Shown here: positions 17,789 through 27,795 of the stretch, one piece after another
Position numbering within the stretch: position 1 is the first letter of the stretch
Layout: each line of letters begins with the position of its first letter
Assembly: GCF_013318015.2 (NCBI RefSeq)
Contig: NZ_CP115842.1
Span: forward strand, 1,735,001-1,799,000
Source: Agrobacterium tumefaciens
GTDB taxonomy: Bacteria; Pseudomonadota; Alphaproteobacteria; Rhizobiales; Rhizobiaceae
Length of the DNA: 64,000 nt
Direction of reading: 5' to 3'
Position numbers and translations under genes: made by a program
The notes under the pieces: generated by a model
Database searches by the model: none
What the model saw: only the letters and a program-made list of their open reading frames with translations
Told to the model about the DNA's origin: nothing

Positions 17789-18961
17789 TTACTTGGCGGC
17801 GGCAAGGCCCGGATCGCCCTGTTTTTCGAAAGTCTGGACTTCCTTGTTGTAATAATTGCCGTCATCGCCCTTGGAGACTTCGCGCAGATAGATGTTCTGC
17901 GTGATGTGGCGGCTCTGCGGATCGATGCTGACAGGGCCGCGCGGGCTTGTCCAGGAAAGGCCCTTCACCGCCTCGACAGCCTTTTCCGCATCCTGTTTGC
18001 CGCCGGTCGCCTCGATCATCTTGGTGATGACATACATGCCGTCAAACGCGCCGACCGCGGGGAAGGACAGTTCCTTCTGATTGCCAATGGCCTTGGTTGC
18101 GGCCTCCACGAAGGTCTTGTTTTCGGCTGAATCGTGGGAGACGGCATAGTGGAAGGTAGTCTGCATGCCGAGTGCTGCTTCGCCAAGGGCCGGCAGATCC
18201 GATTCCTGTGTAAGATCGCCCGGCGCGAAAAGCTTGATGCCTGATGATTTCAGGCCGTTGTCGTTGAAGGCCTTCACGAAGCCGAGCGTCGTCGGGCCGG
18301 AGGGCAGGAAGGCGAAGACGCCTTGTGCGCCGGAATCCTTCACGCGCTGCATGATGGGGCTGAAATCATTGGTGGAAAGCGGCATGCGAATGCTCTCCAC
18401 AACTTCGCCGCCAGCGGCGGTGAAGGCTGCCTTGAAGGCGTTCTCCGCGTCAACGCCCGGGCCGTAATCGCTGACCAGCGAAATGACCTTCTTGACGCCG
18501 CCATCGAAAGCCACCTTGGCTATCGGCGTGGATGTCTGCCATGTCGTGAACGAGGTGCGCACCACATAGGGGCTTTTGGTAACGATGGCCGATGTGGCCG
18601 CATTCATGATGACCATGGGCACATTGCCCTGTTTCAGAAGCGGCGTAACCGCCATGGCGTCGGGCGTAAAATAGAAGCCGGCGAGATATTGCACGCCTTC
18701 CTTTACAACCAGCTCCTGCGCCAGCGCCTTGGATTGCGCCGGATCGGCCTGCGGCACATCGCGGTAGACGACTTCGACAGTGTCATTGCCCACCTTGTTG
18801 CCGTGAAGCGAAAACCAGGCGTCTATGCCGGCCTTGAAGTTCTTGCCCTGCAGCGCGAAGGGGCCGGAGAACGGGCCGACCACGCCGACCTTGATCGTCT
18901 CGGCATAGGCAACGGAACTGAAGCAGATGGCCGCGATTGCGGCGGTGATCCGTAATTTCAT
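17789..18961 (-). CDS. Periplasmic binding protein of HAAT-type ABC transporter, probable aromatic-acid (protocatechuate) importer
   Basis: 390 residues with a clear Sec signal peptide (MKLRITAAIAAICFSSVAYA, cleavage before ETIKVG) and a type I periplasmic-binding fold (VGVVGPFSGPFALQGKNFKAGIDAW). It heads the operon SBP-LivH-LivM-LivG-LivF. A perfect ATAACC-N4-GGTTAT palindrome 99 bp upstream matches the PcaQ-binding pattern; in Sinorhizobium meliloti PcaQ controls a protocatechuate-inducible transporter of this same class. I therefore infer protocatechuate uptake, but amino acids remain possible. Confidence 0.85.
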   Translation of the reverse strand: MKLRITAAIAAICFSSVAYAETIKVGVVGPFSGPFALQGKNFKAGIDAWFSLHGNKVGNDTVEVVYRDVPQADPAQSKALAQELVVKEGVQYLAGFYFTPDAMAVTPLLKQGNVPMVIMNAATSAIVTKSPYVVRTSFTTWQTSTPIAKVAFDGGVKKVISLVSDYGPGVDAENAFKAAFTAAGGEVVESIRMPLSTNDFSPIMQRVKDSGAQGVFAFLPSGPTTLGFVKAFNDNGLKSSGIKLFAPGDLTQESDLPALGEAALGMQTTFHYAVSHDSAENKTFVEAATKAIGNQKELSFPAVGAFDGMYVITKMIEATGGKQDAEKAVEAVKGLSWTSPRGPVSIDPQSRHITQNIYLREVSKGDDGNYYNKEVQTFEKQGDPGLAAAK

Positions 18962-19340
18962 GATTTCCTCCCAATTGATCCGTGGCTCCCTCCACCGATC
19001 CAGCCAGTCAAACTGGTAAGTGCGATGGCCAAAGTAAAATGAAAAAAAGGGGGCAATAAATAACCTGATGGTTATGGATCGCCGCCTTATCCGGTTCTGC
19101 CCGATATTGGATCATACAATAGGGATAGTCTGGCGATTCTCAATTGCCGCAGCCGCTGCAGCCATCACGAATGGTCCCGTTTCAGCATGCTGCTTCCAAA
19201 TGTCGCCGTTATGAAAAATGCCCTGCGCCACGGGGCCGGAAAATGACGATAATATGCGCGTAATCCCGGTGCCTTAACCAGTTCTAAGGGGATTGTCCGT
19301 AGTCTCCCGAAGCATATTTTGAATTTCATTTGGTGTCTTG
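18962..19340. other. 379-bp divergent intergenic region
   Basis: This gap separates the LivK-like gene (leftward) from a small rightward gene. Apart from the PcaQ-like box at 19060-19075 I see no gene, repeat or convincing terminator. It must carry promoters for both sides. Confidence 0.5.
19060..19075. promoter_or_regulatory. PcaQ-like LysR box upstream of the liv-type operon
   Basis: ATAACC-TGAT-GGTTAT is a perfect inverted repeat with a 4-bp centre, matching the reported PcaQ pattern ATAACC-N4-GGTTAA. It lies 99 bp before the LivK-like start. A second match lies between pcaD and pcaQ at 39851-39866. Confidence 0.65.
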
Positions 19341-19712
19341 ATGGGCGAATACCAGAATAAAGCCGTTGATCTTATGCGGAATCGCGTTGGCGACAGTATA
19401 CTCAACAACAAGATCGAGCGCCGCGAAGCTTTTCTCCGCAAGGCGCTGGCGCTGTATCACGTCATGGGCGGCGAGGCGGATGGCATGCGCGCCGCGGTGG
19501 AAGATGTTGTGCACCTGCCGAAGCCGAGCGTCGATGTCGCTGTTGGCGACGTGATGCATGAACTGGCAGCAATCGGTCACGTCGCCGATCTCGATATTAT
19601 TCAGGCCGGATATAACAAACTCGATGCCGCCAATCTGCATATTTTGAGCAAGGGCAAGCGGCTTTTGCAGAAGCAGCAGGAAAAGAAGCTTGCCGCCACG
19701 GCTGAGAAGTAA
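19341..19712 (+). CDS. Small conserved-looking hypothetical protein
   Basis: 123 residues from ATG 19341 (a TTG one codon earlier is possible). The product is soluble and mostly helical, with many charged residues and a Lys/Gln-rich C-terminus (KGKRLLQKQQEKKLAATAEK). I recognise no domain. Codon use matches the neighbours, and the opposite strand also has an open frame, so coding status is likely but not certain. The Shine-Dalgarno is weak (GGTG). No neighbour suggests a role; it is followed by a mosaic repeat. Confidence 0.5.
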   Translation: MGEYQNKAVDLMRNRVGDSILNNKIERREAFLRKALALYHVMGGEADGMRAAVEDVVHLPKPSVDVAVGDVMHELAAIGHVADLDIIQAGYNKLDAANLHILSKGKRLLQKQQEKKLAATAEK

Positions 19713-19760
19713 GCCGTACAAGGCAACTGAGGGTGATGACAAAGCTCCCTCACACCCGGC

Positions 19761-19844
19761 GTCATCGCTGGATTGCCCCAAGGATCCAATCACGTCCAAC
19801 TAGACCAAGACGTTGCAGCTGCTCCGGACAAGTCCAAGCATGAC
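19761..19844. repeat. Dispersed mosaic palindromic element
   Basis: GTCATCGCTGGATTGCCCC...GGACAAGTCCAAGCATGAC. It shares AGGATCCAA-CACGT and GTTGCAG plus the GCATGAC end with the element at 6247-6331. It separates the convergent 123-residue gene and the M14 peptidase gene. Confidence 0.6.
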
Positions 19845-19904
19845 GGACGAGGGCTTCGGGACTTCGTCATCATTCTGAGGCCCCCAATCGGGGGCGCTTC
19901 AAAA

Positions 19905-21638
19905 TCAGGCAACGTCCGCGACGAAAATATCCTGCCAGGCGTCGTAAGCGGAAAGAACCGTTTCCATCTGCGCCGTGTGGCCGGTGATGAAGTCATCGCC
20001 GTAGATCGTCTCATCAGGATATTCGGTAATCAGCGTCATCGGCACTGTGTGGCGGTCGTCGATGGACGACAGGCACGGGAAACCGTTGATGATGCGGAAA
20101 CCGGTTTCACCGGCGTGAATCTCATAAAGCGCGATCTGGCGGTTGTTGTAATCCAGCAGGCCCGGAATGGCGCCGAGATGGCGGGTAACCCGGTCGAGCA
20201 GGGCTTCCGCCTGCTTTTCCCAATCCGCATGGTGGCGGATGATGAGGAAGAAACCCTTCGGCAGGGTCCACATGGCGAAATTGCGCGGCACATAACCGGA
20301 AAGCGGACGGGTCCATTCGTGCGAGGGATAACCGTGCAGGTTCACATGCAGGCTCGCGCCGCTCATCTCCTGCGCGCTGAAACGGATTGCCTTCTCGTTG
20401 AGATGGACGCCCGAATTTTCCCGCGTGCGATATTCGAGATCGTCGCCGAGCGCCGTGTACCGCGCCGCATGGTGCATGTGGCGTGGATTGTCGGCGCGCA
20501 GCCGCTGGTGCAGGGCATAACCATCGGGGTTTTCCAGCGGCGAAATGGTGAAATGCGCGCCCTGTCTTTCCGCAAGTTTGCAGGCGGCGCGGACGGCGCC
20601 AACGATGCCGGTGGTTTCATTGGGATGCTGGCCGCCGCTGATCATCACGGCGGCATCGCTGCCCGCGACATAACGGGCGGCAAGAACGCGGCCCGACCGC
20701 GAGCGGGCCTCGAACGCCTCGCCGTCGATCTCGGCAAGCATACGCGCGATCTGACCCGCCGCCACCGGTTCGCGGGCCTCGTCGATCCGCTGTTCGCCGC
20801 CATCCAGGAAAGCGGTGGTGAGTGCACGGGTCTCGATACGGACCGAAACGTCGCCGTTGCTTTTGACGACTTCCGGAACGATCTGGCCGGGTTTCAGGCC
20901 GCGGTCGCCCAGCGGCCGGCCGGACTTCTTCTGGAAGAATTCGAGGAGGGAGAAATAGAAATCCTCATGCAGCGCTTCACGCAGGCTGACCACCTCTTCC
21001 CCGACCGGCAGCGCCATGTCTTCGGACGGGTGCGTGACGCGGATGTTCAATTCCTCGAAATAGGGTTCTTCATCGCCCCAGCCGTGATTGGCAACGGCAT
21101 TGATTGCCGCTTCGAAAAGCTGCTCGTAATCCGTCTCCAGCCGCTCGCCCGTAGCGTCACCGGCCGGACGGAACCAGCCGGTTGGCGAGACATTGGTTTC
21201 GCCGACGATATCGGTATGAACCCGGTTGGGAGCGAGAACCTTCAGGGTTTCCTTCTTGCCGTTGCGGCTCAGCGTAACGTCATAATGAAGGGCGTCGTCG
21301 TCGCGGGCGATAAAATCGATCTTCGCGTCGCCGGCTAGTGCCGCCAGCGGATAGGCCTCCAGCCGGAAACGATTGGCGGGTGCATTGGCGTGCACCGGGT
21401 AATGCACCTCGATGGCATCGACGCCACCAAGATTGATCTCTTCCAGAAAGGTGAAGAGAAGTGGCTTGTAGGCGCTGCGGATGCGGGCACTGACGCCTTT
21501 TTTCTTCAGCCTTTCTTCGGCCTCGCGGCGGCTTTTGGCGTCATCGAACGTCCATGCCTCGAAGGACTGGCCGGGCGCGGCATTGGCGAGAAGCACATCC
21601 AGAGTACGCTTGAAGGTCTGGTCGAAAATCTGGCTCAT
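19905..21638 (-). CDS. M14-family zinc carboxypeptidase-like protein
   Basis: 577 residues from ATG 21638 (AAGGTG upstream). The C-terminal half carries the M14 zinc-ligand motif HxxE in GGQHPNETTG (H338, E341) and a later SLHVNLHGYPSHEW that can give the third His ligand; the N-terminal 300 residues are an extra domain I do not recognise. There is no signal peptide, so it should act in the cytoplasm. It is the last gene of an oligopeptide-type ABC operon, five bases after the DppC-like gene, which suggests it trims the imported peptide or amino-acid conjugate. Substrate unknown. Confidence 0.82.
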   Translation of the reverse strand: MSQIFDQTFKRTLDVLLANAAPGQSFEAWTFDDAKSRREAEERLKKKGVSARIRSAYKPLLFTFLEEINLGGVDAIEVHYPVHANAPANRFRLEAYPLAALAGDAKIDFIARDDDALHYDVTLSRNGKKETLKVLAPNRVHTDIVGETNVSPTGWFRPAGDATGERLETDYEQLFEAAINAVANHGWGDEEPYFEELNIRVTHPSEDMALPVGEEVVSLREALHEDFYFSLLEFFQKKSGRPLGDRGLKPGQIVPEVVKSNGDVSVRIETRALTTAFLDGGEQRIDEAREPVAAGQIARMLAEIDGEAFEARSRSGRVLAARYVAGSDAAVMISGGQHPNETTGIVGAVRAACKLAERQGAHFTISPLENPDGYALHQRLRADNPRHMHHAARYTALGDDLEYRTRENSGVHLNEKAIRFSAQEMSGASLHVNLHGYPSHEWTRPLSGYVPRNFAMWTLPKGFFLIIRHHADWEKQAEALLDRVTRHLGAIPGLLDYNNRQIALYEIHAGETGFRIINGFPCLSSIDDRHTVPMTLITEYPDETIYGDDFITGHTAQMETVLSAYDAWQDIFVADVA

Positions 21639-21643
21639 CACGA

Positions 21644-22492
21644 TCACCTTGAGGTTCTGCCGGTGGGGTCGAGGCTGTCGCGCAGCCAGTCACCGAGAAG
21701 GTTGAGGCCAAGCACGGTCAGAAGGATGGCAAGACCGGGGAAGACGCTGACCCACCATGCCGTCTGCAGATAGGTGCGGCCATCCGCCAGCATGCCGCCC
21801 CAGCTCGGAATGGTCGGATCGACACCGAGGCCGAGGAAGGTGAGGCTGCTTTCCAGCAGGATGTTGTTGGCGACGTTGAGCGTCATCAGCACGATGACCG
21901 GGCCGATCAGGTTCGGCAGAAGGTGCTGGAGGATGATGCGCCAGTCCTTCACGCCAATGGCGCGGGCGGACAGGATGAATTCCCGTTCGCGCAGCGTCAG
22001 CACCGAGCCGCGCACCAGACGGGCATATTGTACCCATTGCGAGACGATCAGGAGGATGATGGTGTTGGTGAGGCTGCCGCCAACAATTGCGATGAAGGTG
22101 ATCGCCAAGAGAATGAAGGGCATGGCGAGCTGGATATCGGCAAAGCGCATGACCAGCATGTCCCAGAAGCCGCGATAATAACCGGCGACCAGGCCGACGA
22201 TCACGCCGAAGACCACGGCCCCGATGACCGAGGTGAAACCGACGAGCAGCGAAATCTTGCCGCCGGCCACGACACGGGCCAGTACGTCACGGCCGAGCGG
22301 ATCGGTGCCGAGCGGATGGGCGGCGCTAGTGAAGGGCTTGGCAAGGCGCGCCATCAGGTCGATCTTTTCGGCACCGCCCGGAAACAGCACGTCGGAAAGA
22401 AGAACGGCAAGGCAGATGACGACGGTAAGCAGGGCGCCGAGGATGAATTCGAGATTGTTGAAGCGCGACAGGCGCGAGGTTTTGGCAGCCAT
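21644..22492 (-). CDS. Oligopeptide/dipeptide-type ABC permease (DppC-like)
   Basis: 282 residues with about six membrane segments. It shows the DppC/OppC hallmarks HPLGTDPLGRDVLARVVAGGKISL near the first periplasmic loop and the EAA-like coupling loop REFILSARAIGVKDWRIILQHLLPNLIGP. It is separated from the DppB-like gene by six bases and pairs with it in the membrane. Confidence 0.93.
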   Translation of the reverse strand: MAAKTSRLSRFNNLEFILGALLTVVICLAVLLSDVLFPGGAEKIDLMARLAKPFTSAAHPLGTDPLGRDVLARVVAGGKISLLVGFTSVIGAVVFGVIVGLVAGYYRGFWDMLVMRFADIQLAMPFILLAITFIAIVGGSLTNTIILLIVSQWVQYARLVRGSVLTLREREFILSARAIGVKDWRIILQHLLPNLIGPVIVLMTLNVANNILLESSLTFLGLGVDPTIPSWGGMLADGRTYLQTAWWVSVFPGLAILLTVLGLNLLGDWLRDSLDPTGRTSR

Positions 22493-22498
22493 CGTCAG

Positions 22499-23422
22499 TT
22501 ACTCCGTGCGGATGCGCGGATCGACCAGCCCGTAGGCGATATCGACCAGAAGGTTGATGCCGACGATCATCAGCGACAGCACGGTGATGACGGCCTGAAG
22601 CACGGGATAGTCGCGCGCGCCCACCGCATCGAAGGCGAGCGTGCCGAGACCCGGCCAGTTGAAGACGCGCTCGATGACGACGATGCCGCCGAGAAGTCCG
22701 CCGAATTGCAGGCCGAAATAGGTAATCAGCGGAATGGCGCAGTTACGCAGCGTATGCTTGTAAAGCACCTTGTTTTCGCTGAGGCCCTTGGCGCGCGCCA
22801 CCATGACATATTGCGAGCGCAGCGTATCGAGCATCGCCGTGCGCACCAGACGCACATTGGTAGCCGTCAGGATAACGCCCATGGTGACCGATGGCATGAT
22901 GTAGCTTGCAAAGCCGCCCATGCCGCTTGGCGGCAGCCAGCCGAGCGTGATGGAGAAAAGCAGCACCAGCATGGTGGCCAGCCAGAAATTGGGGAAGGAC
23001 AGGCCGACGAGCGAGAAGATACGGATCACCTGATCGGCCGTCTTGCCGCGCGAGGTCGCGGCCTTGATGCCGAGCGGAATGGAAAGCGCAATCGACACCG
23101 CCATGGAGATGAAGGCGAGAAGCAGCGTGGCGGGCAGGGCATCGGCGATGAGCCGCGATACCGGCGTGCTGCCGGTGAAGCTGCGGCCGAAATCGAGCGT
23201 AACCAGGCCTTTCAGGAAGCTGAAATATTGCACGAAGAACGGCCGGTCGGTTCCAAGCGCCGCACGAATGCGCGCCAGATCGTCTTCCGTCATGCTGCCG
23301 CCGCCCTGGAACATGGTGACAGCCGGATCGCCCGTCAGGCGGATGGCGAAGGAAACGAGAAGGGTGATGGCGATGACGACGAAAATCGCCTGCAGCAATC
23401 GCTTGATGAGGAAACCGGCCAC
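22499..23422 (-). CDS. Oligopeptide/dipeptide-type ABC permease (DppB-like)
   Basis: 307 residues from a GTG start at 23422, with AAGG eight bases upstream. It shows the DppB pattern: a first membrane helix, a long periplasmic segment (LTGDPAVTMFQGGGSMTEDDLARIRAALGTDRPFF), DFGRSFTGSTPVSRLI, and the coupling loop QYVMVARAKGLSENKVLYKHTLRNCAIPLI. It follows the binding-protein gene after 76 bp containing a strong hairpin. Confidence 0.93.
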   Translation of the reverse strand: MAGFLIKRLLQAIFVVIAITLLVSFAIRLTGDPAVTMFQGGGSMTEDDLARIRAALGTDRPFFVQYFSFLKGLVTLDFGRSFTGSTPVSRLIADALPATLLLAFISMAVSIALSIPLGIKAATSRGKTADQVIRIFSLVGLSFPNFWLATMLVLLFSITLGWLPPSGMGGFASYIMPSVTMGVILTATNVRLVRTAMLDTLRSQYVMVARAKGLSENKVLYKHTLRNCAIPLITYFGLQFGGLLGGIVVIERVFNWPGLGTLAFDAVGARDYPVLQAVITVLSLMIVGINLLVDIAYGLVDPRIRTE

Positions 23423-23448
23423 GTTTTTTACCTTGAAGAGAGACCCGA

Positions 23449-23474
23449 CCTTGCCCGCGGGATGGCGGGCAAGG
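23449..23474 (-). terminator. Intercistronic hairpin after the DppA-like gene
   Basis: CCTTGCCCGC (23449-23458), loop GGGATG, GCGGGCAAGG (23465-23474): a perfect 10-bp stem between the binding-protein and permease genes. It resembles the hairpins after the other binding-protein genes in position. Confidence 0.65.
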
Positions 23475-23498
23475 CGCTTTTTGGGAGGATAAGCCTGA

Positions 23499-25034
23499 TT
23501 ATTCGACGGTGACGTCGGTCAGCTTCAGGCGGTTATCCGGCGGTGCCACGAAACCCTTGACCCGCTTGTTGATGCCGTAAATGGCATTGGTGTTGTAAAG
23601 CGGAATTTCCAGCGCGCGCTCGGCGGCATAGGCGCCGACTTGCTTGAGGATCTTTTCGCGCTCGGCTCGGTCAGTCAGCGGGCGCTGCGATTCCAGCAGC
23701 TTGTCCAGCTTCTCGTCCTTGTCGTAAGGATTCCACTTTTCACCCGAGTGGTACATGGAATAGGCTGTGTTGTCGTAATCGAAGGTCCAGCCGCCCCACT
23801 TCTGCTGGAACATGGCGCCGGTCTTGCCCTGCGGGATGATGTCGTTCAGGAGCACGTTGGTCTCATAGGGCTTGATGGTGGCGGTGATGCCGACCATGGA
23901 CAGATAGCTGGAGATGACCTGCGCGACTTCGTTCATCGTCGCATCGTTGCCTCTGATATCGATCTGCAGTGCCGCACCCGGCTTGACGCCGGCTTCCGCG
24001 AGCAGCTTCTTTGCGCCTTCCGGATCATAAGGCAGCGGCTTCAGATCGGCGTCGTAACCGAAGGACAGCGCGCTCTGGAAGCTGGCGATTTCCGAGGCCT
24101 GACCGGCAAGGATCGACTTGACGATCGTGCCGCGATCAACGGCCATGATGATGGCCTTGCGCACCTTGGGATCAGCGGTGATGCCGTCACGAGTGTTGAA
24201 ACGCAGCGCATCCACCGTCGGGCCTGGAACGCTGACGATCTCCAGCTTGGAATCGCCTTCGATGACCGGGATCATGCCGATCGGGATGGTGGGCGGAATG
24301 ACGAGATCGACGCGGCCGGCCTGCAATTCGGCAACCGCAGTCGCCGGCTCGGCGATGAAGCGGAATTCCAGTTCGGAGAGCTTTGGTGCGCCGCCCCAGT
24401 AATCCGGGTTGGCTTCAAGCTTGATGTTGGTCTTCGGCGCATAGGAGACGAATTTGAACGCGCCGGTGCCGACCGGGTTGAGGTTGAAATTATCCTCACC
24501 CTTTTCCTGAATGTATTTCGGCGGCACGATCATGCCGCCATAACCGGCAAGCTTGGTCAGAAGCACCGGATCGGGCGCCTTGAGCTTCATGTCGACGGTG
24601 TAGTCGTCAATGACGTCGACGCTTTCGATGGCGACATAGTTGGAGCGCTGCGGGCCCTTGGCACCCTGTTCGCCGAGAAGGCGCTCGAAGGTGAACTTGA
24701 CGGCGGCGGCGTTGAAGGGCTCGCCATTATGGAACTTGACGTTCTGGCGCAGCTTGAAGCGGATGCGCTTGCCTTCATCAAGCTCTTCCCAGGATTCGGC
24801 AAGGCCGGGCACAAGTTTCAGGTCCGGACCGCGATAGGTCAGGCCATCGAAGATGTTGGTGGCGACAGCTGCCCATTGCACCAGGAAGGTGTCGATCGGA
24901 TCCCAGCTGCCGGGGTCCTGCGGGCTGGAAATGGTCATCTTGCCAGCGGCGAAAGCCGGCGCTGCGGTGAAGGCCGTGCCGGCCAGCGCAAGCGCGACGA
25001 ACGTTGCCGTCATCCCCTTTTTGATTTTTGTCAT
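23499..25034 (-). CDS. Peptide-type ABC transporter binding protein (SBP family 5)
   Basis: 511 residues with a Sec signal peptide (MTKIKKGMTATFVALALAGTAFTAAPAFA, then AGKMT). It has the family 5 features: GLAESWEELDEGKRIRFKLRQNVKFHNGEPFNAAAVKFTFER and NPVGTGAFKFVSYAPKTNIKLEANPDYWGG. Ligands of this family include peptides, opines, glutathione and heme-like compounds. In Agrobacterium such systems often carry plant-derived conjugates, and the linked M14 carboxypeptidase supports an amide-bonded ligand. It is placed after the ATPase gene in the operon. Confidence 0.92.
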   Translation of the reverse strand: MTKIKKGMTATFVALALAGTAFTAAPAFAAGKMTISSPQDPGSWDPIDTFLVQWAAVATNIFDGLTYRGPDLKLVPGLAESWEELDEGKRIRFKLRQNVKFHNGEPFNAAAVKFTFERLLGEQGAKGPQRSNYVAIESVDVIDDYTVDMKLKAPDPVLLTKLAGYGGMIVPPKYIQEKGEDNFNLNPVGTGAFKFVSYAPKTNIKLEANPDYWGGAPKLSELEFRFIAEPATAVAELQAGRVDLVIPPTIPIGMIPVIEGDSKLEIVSVPGPTVDALRFNTRDGITADPKVRKAIIMAVDRGTIVKSILAGQASEIASFQSALSFGYDADLKPLPYDPEGAKKLLAEAGVKPGAALQIDIRGNDATMNEVAQVISSYLSMVGITATIKPYETNVLLNDIIPQGKTGAMFQQKWGGWTFDYDNTAYSMYHSGEKWNPYDKDEKLDKLLESQRPLTDRAEREKILKQVGAYAAERALEIPLYNTNAIYGINKRVKGFVAPPDNRLKLTDVTVE

Positions 25035-25075
25035 CTACCTGTTCCTCTTCAGATGGTTACGGTTTTGGTTATTGT

Positions 25076-26896
<1,821 letters not shown>

Positions 26897-27419
26897 GTCA
26901 GCGTCTCCGGCTTGGCATGCGCGGCAATGCCGGCGCGGCCATCTGAAATAGTGAGGGGGCAAGGGCGTGGGGCAGGCGCGCGGGATGAAACGCTGTGCCG
27001 GAGGATGGGAGTGTCAAAAAGAAAGCGCATGGCGTTTCAGGCGCGATGTAGATTGGCTGCTGCCGGTCGATACGGAAATTGCGACCTGGTCGAAGTGCTA
27101 CGGGCGACCTCACCGGTGCCGGTAAAATGCCTGTTGCCAGTCTCAGAATCGATGATGCGCATGAACTTGTATTCCCCACCCCTTGTTTTACAAAAAAGCT
27201 AACAAAACAGGACAATCATGTCCAGAGTGTTGAACAATTTTTGTATACTGCTCTACAAATACGCAAGTGCATTTATTTTGGGCGCGGGTGTGCCGAAGGG
27301 CCGGACCCCGATTAAGGGATGTTTTTAGTCTGTATTGAGGATGTATCGATTTCAGTGGTTGTGGGTGCCGCTGCCCGTGATACAGGCCGGACGAAGACCA
27401 TTGAAAAAGGATACCGGGT
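26897..27419. other. 523-bp divergent intergenic region
   Basis: This gap lies between the leftward peptide transporter operon and the rightward ABM gene. An AT-rich stretch at about 27180-27265 includes TTGTA-N8-TACAA (27239-27256), a possible operator. No ORF with good coding character is seen; a 105-residue leftward frame here has no recognisable features. Confidence 0.4.
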
Positions 27420-27713
27420 ATGACGAATAGAACGGGTGCGGTCAGGCTATCCGGCTTCCTGCGTTGTGCATCGGTGCGGGATGTCCAACTTGTAGAAAGC
27501 CACCTACCCGATCACATTCGCCTGACCAGAGCGGAGCCGGGCTGTATTTCTTTTGAGGTATCGCAGACCGAAGACCCCCTGATCTGGAGGGTGGAAGAGC
27601 TTTTTGTGGACCGCGCTGCTTTCGATTTTCATCAGCAGCGCACGCGCGCATCTAAGTGGTTTGTTGCCACCTCCGCCATTCCACGGGACTATGAGATAGT
27701 GACGCTGGCGTAA
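27420..27713 (+). CDS. Antibiotic biosynthesis monooxygenase (ABM)-domain protein
   Basis: 97 residues with AAAGGA before ATG 27420. The single ABM ferredoxin-like fold is suggested by the length and by motifs EPGCISFEVSQTEDPLIWRVEELFVDRAAFDFHQQ...KWF, typical of YgiN-like quinol monooxygenases and heme-degrading relatives. It may act on a quinol or aromatic intermediate, which would suit the neighbouring aromatic genes, but no catalytic residue proves this. A hairpin follows immediately. Confidence 0.8.
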   Translation: MTNRTGAVRLSGFLRCASVRDVQLVESHLPDHIRLTRAEPGCISFEVSQTEDPLIWRVEELFVDRAAFDFHQQRTRASKWFVATSAIPRDYEIVTLA

Positions 27714-27719
27714 ATAAAG

Positions 27720-27758
27720 ACAGGGGCCGCAGCGGCATTCCTGCTGGCTGCGACCTGT
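27720..27758. terminator. Bidirectional terminator-like hairpin
   Basis: A long stem with arms ACAGG...CCTGT enclosing CGCAGC...GCTGCG, followed by TTTGGATTTTTG. It lies between the convergent ABM and dehydroshikimate dehydratase genes. Confidence 0.65.
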
Positions 27759-27795
27759 TTGGATTTTTGAAGCACCAGTGGACTGGTGTCTGCGC

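Noticed and set aside
19773..21338. 521-residue rightward frame
   Set aside because: Antisense to the M14 peptidase; no domain and Arg/Gly/Ala-rich composition typical of GC-rich shadows.
21923..23512. 529-residue rightward frame
   Set aside because: Antisense across two permease genes; very high His/Gln/Asp content and no domain.
26898..27215. 105-residue leftward frame in the 523-bp gap
   Set aside because: No ribosome site, Pro/Arg/Ser-rich, no domain; likely noncoding.
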